Below are positions 18,001 to 28,816 of a stretch of 64,000 nucleotides of DNA, in pieces (within the stretch, counting starts at the first letter, position 1; each line of letters opens with the position of its first letter). Position numbers and translations under genes: made by a program. The DNA is from Siphonodentalium dalli (taxonomy: Eukaryota > Mollusca > Scaphopoda > Gadilida > Siphonodentaliidae), in assembly GCA_032622095.1 (NCBI GenBank), contig CP136063.1:15603814-15667813 (forward strand), given 5' to 3'. Below the pieces are notes generated by a model, which saw only the letters and a program-made list of their open reading frames with translations, made no database searches and was not told the origin of the DNA.

Positions 18001-21000
18001 ACACTCTCCGGATAAAGTTATCGCTGTTTATAAACATCATCTATTACACGACACTCTCCGGATAAAGTTATCTCTGTTTATAAACATCACCTACTACATG
18101 ACACTCTCCGGATAAAGGTATCGCTGTTTATAAACATCACCTATTACACGACACTCTCCGGATAAAGTTATCGCTGTTTATAAACATCACCTATTACATG
18201 ACACTCTCCGGATAAAGTTATCGCTGTTTATAAACATCACCTATTACATGACACTCTCCGGATAAAGTTATCTCTGTTTATAAACATCACCTATTACATG
18301 ACACTCTCCGGATAAAGTTATCGCTGTTTATAAACATCACCTATTACATGACACTCCCCGGATAAAGTTATCTCTGTTTATAAACATCACCTATTACACG
18401 ACACTCTCCGAATAAACATCATCTATTACAAGACACTCTCCGGATAAAGTTATCGCTGTTTATAAACATCAACTATTACATGACACTCCCCGGATAAAGT
18501 TATCTCTGTTTATAAACATCTCCTATTACATGACACTCTCCGGATAAAGTTATCTCTGTTTATAAACATCACCTATTACATGACACTTCCCGGATAAAGT
18601 TATCTCTGTTTATAAACATCACCTATTACATGACACTCTCCGGATAAAGTTATCGCTGTTTATAAACATCAACTATTACATGACACTCCCCGGATAAAGT
18701 TATCTCTGTTTATAAACATCTCCTATTACATGACACTCTCCGGATAAAGTTATCTCTGTTTATAAACATCACCTATTACATGACACTTCCCGGATAAAGT
18801 TATCTCTGTTTATAAACATCACCTATTACATGACACTCTCCGGATAAAGTTATCGCTGTTTATAAACATCACCTATTACATGACACTCTCCGGGTAAAGT
18901 TATCTCAGTTTATAAACATCACCTATTACACGACACTCTCCGGATAAAGTTATCGCTGTTTTTAAACATCACCTATTACATGACACACTCCGGATAAAGT
19001 TATCGCTGTTTATAAACATCACCTATTGCACGACACTCTCCGGATAAAGTTATCGCTGTTTATAAACATCATCTATTACACGACACTCTCCGGATAAAGT
19101 TATCGCTGTTTATAAACTTCACCTACTACATGACACTCTCCGAATAAAGTTATCGCTGTTTATAAACATCACCTATTACATGACACTCTCCGGATAAAGT
19201 TATCGCTGTTTATAAACATCACCTATTACATGACACTCTCCGGATAAAGTTATCGCTGTTTATAAACATCACCTATTACACGACACTCTCCGGATAAAGT
19301 TATCGCTGTTTATAAACATCACCTAGTACACGACACTATCCGGATAAAGTTATCGTTGTTTATAAACATCACCTATTACACGACACTCTCCGGATAAAGT
19401 TATCGCTGTTTATAAACATCACCTATTACACGACACTCTCCGGATAAAGTTATCTCTGTTTATAAACATCACCTACTACATGACACTCTCCGGATAAAGT
19501 TATCGCTGTTTATAAACATCACCTATTACACGACACTCTCCGGATAAAGTTATCGCTGTTTATAAACATCACCTATTACATGACACTCTCCGGATAAAGT
19601 TATCGCTGTTTATAAACATCACCTATTACATGACACTCCCCGGATAAAGTTATCTCTGTTTATAAACATCACCTATTACATGACACTCTCCGGATAAAGT
19701 TATCTCTGTTTATAAACATCACCTATTACATGACACTCCCCGGATAAAGTTATCTCTGTTTATAAACATCACCTATTACATGACACTCTCCGGATAAAGT
19801 TATCGCTGTTTATAAACATCACCTATTACATGACACTCTCCGGATAAAGTTATCTCTGTTTATAAACATCACCTATTACACGACACTCTCCGGATAAAGT
19901 TTTCGCTGTTTATAAACATCACCTATTACATGACACTCTCCGGATAAAGTTATCGCTGTTTATAAACATCACCTATTGCACGACACTCTCCGGATAAAGT
20001 TATCGCTGTTTATAAACATCATATATTACACGACACTCTCCGGATAAAGTTATCTCTGTTTATAAACATCACCTACTACATGACACTCTCCGGATAAAGT
20101 TATCGCTGTTTATAAACATCACCTATTACATGACACTCTCCGGATAAAGTTATCGCTGTTTATAAACATCACCTATTACACGACACTCTCCGGATAAAGT
20201 TATCGCTGTTTATAAACATCACCTATTACACGACACTCTCCGGATAAAGTTATCGCTGTTTATAAACATCACCTATTACACGACACTCTCCGGATAAAGT
20301 TATCGTTGTTTATAAACATCACCTATTACACGACACTCTCCGGATAAAGTTATCGCTGTTTATAAACATCACCTATTACACGACACTCTCCGGATAAAGT
20401 TATCGCTGTTTATAAACATCACCTATTACATGACACTCTCCGGATAAACATCATCTATTACATGACACTCTCCGGATAAAGTTATCTCTGTTTATAAACA
20501 TCACCTATTACATGACACTCTCCGGATAAATTATCTATGTTTATAAACATCACCTATTACATGACACTCTCCGGATAAAGTTATCGCTGTTTATAAACAT
20601 CACCTATTACATGACACTCCCCGGATAAAGTTATCTCTGTTTATAAACATCACCTATTACATGACACTCTCCGGATAAAGTTATCTCTGTTTATAAACAT
20701 CACCTATTACATGACACTCCCCGGATAAAGTTATCTCTGTTTATAAACATCACCTAGTACATGACACTCTCCGGATAAAGTTATCGCTGTTTATAAACAT
20801 CACCTATTACATGACACTCTCCGGATAAAGTTATCTCTGTTTATAAACATCACCTATTACACGACACTCTCCGGATAAAGTTATCGCTGTTTATAAACAT
20901 CACCTATTACACGACACTCTACGGATAAAGTTATCGCTGTTTATAAACATCACCTATTGCACGACACTCTCCGGATAAAGTTATCGCTGTTTATAAACAT

Positions 21001-23077
21001 CATCTATTACACGACACTCTCCGGATAATGTTATCTCTGTTTATAAACATCACCTACTACATGACACTCTCCGGATAAAGGTATCGCTGTTTATAAACAT
21101 CACCTATTACACGACACTCTCCGGATAAAGTTATCGCTGTTTATAAACATCACCTATTACATGACACTCTCCGGATAAAGTTATCGCTGTTTATAAACAT
21201 CACCTATTACATGACACTCTCCGGATAAAGTTATCGCTGTTTATAAACATCACCTATTACATGACACTCTCCGGATAAAGTTATCGCTGTTTATAAACAT
21301 CACCTATTACATGACACTCCCCGGATAACGTTATCTCTGTTTATAAACATCACCTATTACACGACACTCTCCGAATAAACATCATCTATTACATGACACT
21401 CTCCGGATAAAGTTATCTCTGTTTATAAACATCACCTATTACATGACACTCTCCGGATAAAGTTATCTCTGTTTATAAACATCACCTATTACATGACACT
21501 CCCCGGATAAAGTTATCGCTGTTTATAAACATCAACTATTACATGACACTCCCCGGATAAAGTTATCTCTGTTTATAAACATCACCTATTACATGACACT
21601 CTCCGGATAAAGTTATCTCTGTTTATAAACATCACCTATTACATGACACTCCCCGGATAAAGTTATCTCTGTTTATAAACATCACCTATTACATGACACT
21701 CTCCGGATAAAGTTATCGCTGTTTATAAACATCACCTATTACATGACACTCTCCGGATAAAGTTATCTCAGTTTATAAACATCACCTATTACACGACACT
21801 CTCCGGATAAAGTTATCGCTGTTTATAAACATCACCTATTACATGACACTCTCCGGATAAAGTTATCGCTGTTTATAAACATCACCTATTGCACGACACT
21901 CTCCGGATAAAGTTATCGCTGTTTATAAACATCATCTATTACACGACACTCTCCGGATAAAGTTATCTCTGTTTATAAACATCACCTACTACATGACACT
22001 CTCCGGATAAAGTTATCGCTGTTTATAAACATCACCTATTACATGACACTCTCCGGATAAAGTTATCGCTGTTTATAAACATCACCTATTACACGACACT
22101 CTCCGGATAAAGTTATCGCTGTTTATAAACATCACCTATTGCACGACACTCTCCGGATAAAGTTATCGTTGTTTATAAACATCACCTATTACACGACACT
22201 CTCCGGATAAAGTTATCGCTGTTTATAAACATCACCTATTACACGACACTCTCCGGATAAAGTTATCGCTGTTTATAAACATCACCTATTACATGACACT
22301 ATCCGGATAAAGTTATCTCTGTTTATAAACATCACCTACTACATGACACTCTCCGGATAAAGTTATCGCTGTTTATAAACATCACCTATTACACGACACT
22401 CTCCGGATAAAGTTATCTCTGTTTATAAACATCACCTATTACACGACACTCTCCGGATAAAGTTATCTCTGTTTATAAACATCACCTATTACATGACACT
22501 CTCCGGATAAAGTTACCTGAGATAAACATCATCTATTACATGACACTCTCCGGATAAAGTTATCGCTGTTTATAAACATCACCTATTACATGACACTCCG
22601 GATAAAGTTATCTCTGTTTATAAACATCACCTATTACACGACACTCTCCGGATAAACATCACCTATTACATGACACTCTCCGGATAAAGTTATCTCTGTT
22701 TATAAACATCACCTATTACATGACACTCTCCGGATAAACATCACCTATTACATGACACTCTCCGGATAAAGTTATCTCTGTTTATAAACATCACCTATTA
22801 CATGACACTCTCCAGATAAAGTTATCGCTGTTTATAAACATCACCTATTACACGACACTCTCCGGATAAAGTTATCGCTGTTTATAAACATCACCTATTA
22901 CATGACACTCTCCGATAAAGTTATCGCTGTTTATAAACATCACCTATTACATGACACTCTCCGGATAAAGTTATCGCTGTTTATAAACATCACCTATTAC
23001 ATGACACTCTCCGGATAAAGTTACCTGAGATAAACATCACCTACTACATGACACTCTCCGGATAAAGTTACCGCTGT
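1..23077. repeat. 50-bp satellite array, truncated by the left edge of the window
   Basis: Roughly 465 head-to-tail copies of a 50-bp unit, with junction GGATAAAGTTATCGCTG and core TGTTTATAAACATCACC. A 32-bp short form recurs (first near 343, then near 1221, 2010, 3435 and onward), made by an 18-bp deletion that joins GGATAAA directly to CATC. The length is not a multiple of three and stops occur in every frame, so no ORF survives. Marker variants recur at kilobase spacing, showing higher-order blocks. The last ~550 bp (from about 22510) are degenerate, with variant junctions containing ACCTGAGATAAAC. The array stops abruptly before a run of T near 23078. Whether it lies in an intron of the downstream gene or is intergenic cannot be seen. 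Confidence 0.98.
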
Positions 23078-25002
23078 TTTTTTAAGTTGACAATAAGTCA
23101 TCTGATGTGAACGGCATCTATCCAAGGACATTCCTCATGTCAAATTGCGTCTCAGGGTAAATGTCCCCACATATCATCTGAGTTGATAATAAACGCTCTG
23201 CATTTATCATAAGTGTTGAACTAATGTATTAGTTCCCCTTTAATTCACTTGATATTAAAAGTATATATATAATATTCCCCCGAGCAGGTGATCCATGTGT
23301 ACCAATGTTCCTGCATATCATTTAATATGATAAGTAACGATCTTTATTTCTAATTTATTATCATAGACTAGTTATGTTCCCCACCTGGGTCAATGGCACC
23401 TAGCAATGGTACGACATGTGTCAAGTCATCACAGTATACCAATTTCCAACGACTAGGGTCCACCGTTTTTGGTATATGATTAATTATTTAATTACAATGG
23501 TTTATTATTGGCACTATTATTAGTAGTCTGATCCCGTGACTCTGATATGGTCAATTCACCCCTGCGAATCAGGGTACCTGTCCAATGGTACGACCATTGC
23601 CATGTCACCATTGCATACCAATTTCCAACGATCAGGGTCCAACCATTTTCTGTATATGACTAATTATTTAATTAAAATTGTTTATTATTGGCGCGATTGT
23701 TAGTAATCTGCTATACCTATACCGTGACACTGATCTTGTCAATTTGGCCCTGTGAATCAATTTTAACGACCACATTTGGACCATTTTTGGTATATAATTA
23801 GTTATTTAGTTATATTAATTATTAGCGCTCTTTTAAGACATATGACGTCAATTATCCCACGACACTACCAGTTTGGTCGCCCATAAACTGACATATAACA
23901 AACAGAGAAATAAGAGTTGGTTGTATTGGTACATGTATATATTATCCTGGTATACAGCATGCATACAACCCATTATGGGTACGGAATGTCTTTAAACTCA
24001 AGGTCCTCTCTGACAACAATGAATGAAATATTCCATATCCAGCAGCTCGTCCCGAGAAGACATAAACATGTTAGTGATACAACTACTGTCAATATATGGT
24101 TGTGTAATGAGTCTGTATACTTCGAATTACTCCTTTAGTTCCATAAAGCCATATTCTTTCAACTTGCTGGAAACGAAATCGTCATTCATTTCAACTTTTT
24201 TTTAACAACGGCGTCGTGCTTAGCATTTGGCCCGAATGGAATCACGTGAATTTTACTATAAACTTAGTAAAATAACACGCGAAATTATTTTACCGCACTT
24301 ATTATTTCTGATTAACCCAATTCATGGTTTAGTATCTCTATATATCACACGAAACCATTATTATATCACTACAATGTCATTACATATGTCCTTATATGTC
24401 ACAAGTGATGAATAGGCGCGTGCTTGCCGGCAATCGCGCCAACAAAATTTACAATGATTCAGACGGATTAATACTATTTCGAAAAACCGGGCATGACACA
24501 AACACCAGACAATGTTCATTAAATTTAAATTGTTGTCCAACGAAAATAAACACAACAACAAAGAGACACATTTTCCGTCGCCAGTCAGTGCGCTCAATGA
24601 TATCGTACATGGTTGTGAAGCGTCTCAGCCAACGCTGTAAATATTTGCATTTGGCAGCTTGTTTTAAGGATTGTTATCTATAACAAAAATGCATGAAGCT
24701 CTAGTTTTTTCACATGATGCCAGTTTTTACAACTCGTTATGATTGGATATAAGATTTTGTGATTCTCGATTCATAAAAGTTATTCTCAACTCGGTTACGA
24801 CTCGTTGTTAACCAAATTAATCAATCTAGTTTCATAAAATTTTATATCCCAACATAGTCTCTATATATTGGGTACATTTCACTACACATATTTTACTAAA
24901 CTGCACAACACATGATTACTATGCTGTTGGGCTAAAATCCTACCCCACATAATTTAGAGTGTATTATTATCCTAAGTTATAATTGAGGTTCTATTCCTAC
25001 AG
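23078..25002. other. Non-coding stretch between satellite and first visible exon
   Basis: AT-rich sequence with only short chance ORFs. It ends in a polypyrimidine-poor but usable acceptor (ATTCCTACAG) directly before exon A. It holds the ~178-bp diverged repeat (annotated separately) and a GC-rich imperfect palindrome at 24415-24440 whose centre is TTGCCGGCAA flanked by GGCGCG and CGCGCC. No promoter or start codon could be assigned, because exon A begins mid-codon and needs an upstream exon. Confidence 0.6.
23404..23845. repeat. Three diverged tandem copies of a ~178-bp repeat
   Basis: Copy 1 starts near 23404 and copy 2 near 23582. Both share an AATGGTACGAC start, the block ACCAATTTCCAACGA, then AGGGTCCA, TTAATTATTTAATTA-like and GTTTATTATTGGC segments. 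A partial, more diverged third copy runs about 23755-23845 (CATTTGGACCATTTTTGGTATATAA). The copies differ by many substitutions, so this is an old duplication. No coding potential is seen. Confidence 0.75.
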
Positions 25003-25334
25003 GCGCCAAACAGGTTCAGGTCGACATCGTATTTCTCGTCGATGCTTCAGGGAGTGTTACGTTAACTCCCTTCAAGCAGCAGCTGGCATTCATCAGGGAA
25101 TTCACGAGGGGAGCGACGGTCGGTCCGGATGGTGTACAGGTTGGCCTCGTCACATTCTCGAGTGGTCCACAGCCTAAGTTCGATCTCAACTCCTATAACG
25201 ACACACAATCGATCATGCAGGCCGTGCAGATTGTTCCATATTCTAAGGGCGGCAAGGCGACGGGTCTAGCTCTTGCGCACGTCCGAACGGTCACTTTCAC
25301 AGAAGAAAAGGGGATGAGACCAGGTGCTATCCAG
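25003..25334 (+). CDS. Exon A: N-terminal half of a von Willebrand factor A (VWA) domain
   Basis: The exon follows TTCCTACAG and ends CCAG|GTATTT. It is open in the frame that starts at 25005, so two bases complete a codon from an unseen upstream exon, and it ends on a whole codon (phase 0). The translation begins AKQVQVDIVFLVDASGSV, a hydrophobic beta strand followed by the MIDAS motif DxSxS (DASGS). It continues through VGLVTFSSGP and the GGKATGLAL segment, which supplies the MIDAS threonine. These are the first two of the three metal-binding parts of a VWA/integrin I-type fold. Such domains mediate divalent-cation-dependent protein binding outside the cell. The exon stops at RPGAIQ, just before the strand carrying the third MIDAS residue, which exon B provides. 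Ligand unknown. Domain call is strong; exon ends are inferred from splice consensus and phase. Confidence 0.93.
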
Positions 25335-25867
25335 GTATTTTCATTGTTGTCAGTAGCTTGTTCCTTCTTAATAAAATATACGCAGAACGACCTGTCTCAT
25401 TGTGTTTGTGCTTGCTTCTGTGTCATTTCATTGTGTTTCATGTACACCGATGATGCTAATGTCGGTATGGGAGGTACTATGTGCATGATTAGATTGTAGT
25501 ATATAACGGTAAATCACAAAACATCATGAACTATCTTGGGGGTTGCCAATAAATCCAGGCACATGGTCGATAGGAGGATCTATTGAGATGGAAACATTAT
25601 ATAAATGTACGGCCAGTATAATCATCACATACTATTATGGACACAATGATATATTTCAATTGTTTGACATAGTATTGTAATGTACTTAATTTTGTAAACA
25701 ATTGTCTTCAATTGCCTAGCCATGATATGGCTTTGTTGCTAAAACGACCATAATCCCCAACCAATCAATCAATCAATCGCATGGACATCGTATGTATCAG
25801 CACTCCTGTATTGTGCATGCACTGCGGATGTGTATACGTCATAAATTGGTTGAAATGTTATCAAGCT

Positions 25868-26060
25868 TTAAAGATGGATTATCTCTTTAAATAACGAATT
25901 TTAAATAGTTTCGTGGGTATAACATAATAGATATGAACTGAAGACCTATGTCCGGAAAAGCTTCTATCAATTAATATTGATTTTATTTCGAATATAAAAT
26001 CGGGCCCATTTATGTTACAATTTTTAGAACCGACCATTCGGATGAGACCTTATTGCGATA
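25868..26060. mobile_element. 5' half of a TTAA-bordered MITE
   Basis: It matches positions 53246-53438 of the complete element further downstream base for base with few differences and with identical length (193 bp). It begins TTAAAGATGGATTATCTC and stops at TTGCGATA, where the complete element continues into ATAGAGCACTGGG. The missing 3' half is found at 42451-42783. Non-autonomous; no ORF. Confidence 0.85.
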
Positions 26061-26289
26061 ATATGACTATACGTAAACGTAATTTGCGAGCCCTCAAATG
26101 TATTTTTGACAATAAGGAATGCATGAATTCACAAATAGAAATGGGACATACATGTGCACCCACTGGGTTGGAATGTTGCAACAGTTGACTGTTATTTCAA
26201 TACTTTCAACTGTTGGAAATCTTCATCGAATCAACCCTTTGGCTAGGAACTTTCCATAGATTACCATATATATGGAACTTGTATATATC

Positions 26290-26880
26290 TGTGCAGGAGA
26301 TGTCCCTTTTATCAATTACACTAGAGCTCCGGGTGCAGACAAACATTCATGGGGCAGGGATGTTGATATACAATGTACATTAGGACATAGTGTTTTCTTC
26401 CATTTTCGAGTCTATATATAGGCCCACCACATGAGAGAAGCAGGCCCCTGTAACCCCTAATTCCCTTTTTATGACCATGGATGTTGTATGCATCTGAGCA
26501 AGGTCTGCGAGGTATACCCCCTTTATTCAAATACACTAGAGTTCCAGAATGGAGACATACTTGCATGGGGCACGGATGCTGATGACATCAAAATATGGGG
26601 TTTTACCCAATTTTAAGTCAATAAGTACATTAATGCCCTAAGTAATCGACTCCTTAACCACAGCAGAATTAAGGGTAACTTTTCAGGATTTAATCGGAAA
26701 TATGGCTGTTCTTTAATTTTCGAGTCTACATGTATATAGGCCCAGTACATGAGGGAAGCAGGCCCCCTGTAACTCCTAATTCCCTTTTTATGACTATGGA
26801 TATTGTGTGTATCTGTGCAGGAGATGCCCCAATGTACACCATATGAGGGAAGCAAGCCCCCAGGGACCCCTAATTCCCTT
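26290..26880. repeat. Diverged direct duplications
   Basis: Two interleaved motifs recur. One contains TACACTAGAG plus CATGGGGCA (near 26317 and 26531). The other contains TTTTCGAGTCTA, then GAAGCAGGCCCC and CCTAATTCCCTTTTTATGAC (near 26403-26475 and 26718-26797), with a third partial copy of the GGAAGCAAGCCCC end near 26846-26880. Spacing is about 215-315 bp. This looks like an old repetitive element present more than once; no protein is recognisable. Confidence 0.6.
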
Positions 26881-27904
26881 TATATTTACAAAATGATCGT
26901 AATATTAAGACAGAAAAACTCTCGTAATATTACAACATCATCGTAATGTGAATTTACGGTTTAATCGTAAAATTACATGGCCAACGTAATCTGAAGCTGA
27001 GAACCTGGTGTGAATTGAACTGTGGTGGGGTCTCAATCGATCTACCCCTACACATTATAAACAAATGCCAGTTAATGACATAAGTAGCTTGAGGATGGAT
27101 GTGATCCATCGAACCACAGAAAAATTCAACCAGGTCCACAGGTGGTAAATGTCTGCATTTTACATCTACAATTATAGATAAAAATCAATGTTCAACACCT
27201 AATTGTCATGAAATCGACATTTCTCGTACAAAATTTTTTTGGAACAAAGTTACATACCTTGAATAATTAGCCTAACTAATGTAGGTACCAACCTGTGCTT
27301 TCACCATGACAAAAGATAACAAACTCTGATAATCAACACCCAAGTTACAAGGTGAATGCTCGGACAGACAGCCCACGACTACCTGCAGGCCTTCGATTAT
27401 GAGGCGTGCGATCGCGCTCGCGCACCATAGCACGCCTGAAATTAAATCTTGGCGAGTAATTAATCACACTCCTCGGCGATATTAGGCGCACGATTGAAAA
27501 AGGGTTTATAATAACGATCAACCTTGTTTGCTGGAGAAGACTGACAGACATGCCGTATACGACGGAAGTAATTGTTTTAAGTTTTGCGCATGCGCTAGAA
27601 CATTATTATAGTCAGGTGCGTTTAGCGATGTCGCATTCGTATGTAGGTCTGAGTAATTCTCGGCTAGATATTGTTACCAACATGACATATTTAAATTAAT
27701 CCCACCGTGCACCCCACACCAATGCAACGTAATTTTGGTACCATGATTGTGTTGCATTCTAAATGAAGCCGCCCCGATGGGCGGTGAAGATGAATAGAAA
27801 TTGAAACTTGAGTTCGGGGCAATCAAACATTATTTTTAAAAATATCGATAGAGTTCACACAACAGGAAACTCTCACGTGGTTACCGCATTTCAGCATTTC
27901 ATAA
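26881..27904. other. Intronic stretch without a supported gene
   Basis: Mixed-composition sequence with only short ORFs. Nothing with splice support or a domain was found. A slightly more CpG-rich patch lies at about 27355-27490. Confidence 0.5.
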
Positions 27905-28071
27905 CAATTTTATCACCATTGTGATTCATGTTGTACACATGTATTCTCCACATTGAAGTAATTAAAACTCCATTCTCGAAAGCATTACGACGCAATTCGA
28001 GAATGGAGTTTTAATTACTTCAATGTGGAGAATACATGTGTACAACATGAATCACAATGGTGATAAAATTG
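27905..28071. repeat. Perfect inverted repeat, 76-bp arms, 15-bp spacer
   Basis: The left arm 27905-27980 and right arm 27996-28071 are exact reverse complements over all 76 positions, separated by 15 nt (27981-27995). The left arm starts CAATTTTATCACC and ends CCATTCTCGAA. The DNA could form a cruciform and any transcript a very long perfect hairpin. The absence of mismatches implies a very recent origin, gene conversion, or a foldback artefact of sequencing or assembly. Confidence 0.95.
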
Positions 28072-28459
28072 ATTTAATTTTGAGTCTTCGTTTGTCATTT
28101 TATACCCCCGAAATATCCACCAAAATCACACGCCTGGGTTTCAGGTTAGGCGAGTGACCAACCACACTCCTGCATTTTACAGAATCGAAGGCCTGTACCT
28201 GTACTGGTAAATACCCTCCGGGGGAGTCGGGGGGTCAGAAAACATTTTCAGGCACGTATGCTGATTTTTTACTTTCGACCCTTGTTGGGACCCCCCCCCC
28301 CCCCACCCACCCTGCGTCCAAATTGTTCCAACCATTTTTGGACACCCACCCCCTTTTAACACTAAAACAGAGATTTGCGGGGGGAATTCACTGTAAACAA
28401 CTGTATATGAATTTCTGTGCATACTATTTGTCATGGATGTTAACATTGGCATGTAAATA

Positions 28460-28797
28460 GGAACGAGTCATTTTGGGGTCATTCGGCAAAAAAAAACATG
28501 GCTGCCAGCGGCCATCTTGGATTTCAAAATTTGCAACAAAATACAACACGATAACTGCCTGCAGTCAGTTTAGCAGTTAGAATTACATTATTTCTCTTAT
28601 TCTAAGGTGTTTTAAGCCAAATTCATTGCAAAAAACAGTCAAAAAAAGTTATGAGTTGCGGAAAAATATAGGAAAGGTGCTAATTGAAATGTCTAACCTG
28701 TGCCAAAGGATTTAGTCATGCAAAGAGTAAAATCCAAGATGACTGCTGGCAGCCATGTTTTTTGACCGAATGACCCCCAAAGGAAAGTACTCGTTCC
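28460..28797. mobile_element. MITE-like element with ~65-bp imperfect terminal inverted repeats
   Basis: The left end starts GGAACGAGTCATTTTGGGG and runs through TCATTCGGC, ACATGGCTGCCAGC and ATCTTGGATTT. The right end carries the reverse complement order: AAATCCAAGATG, GGCAGCCATGT, CCGAATGACCCCC and ACTCGTTCC. The interior is AT-rich without an ORF. It sits about 20 bp before the 93-bp array. Family not identified. Confidence 0.75.
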
Positions 28798-28816
28798 CAT
28801 CTACAGTACATCATAC

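Noticed and set aside
1-23077. CRISPR-like array
   Set aside because: Units are contiguous with no unique spacers, and the window is eukaryotic.
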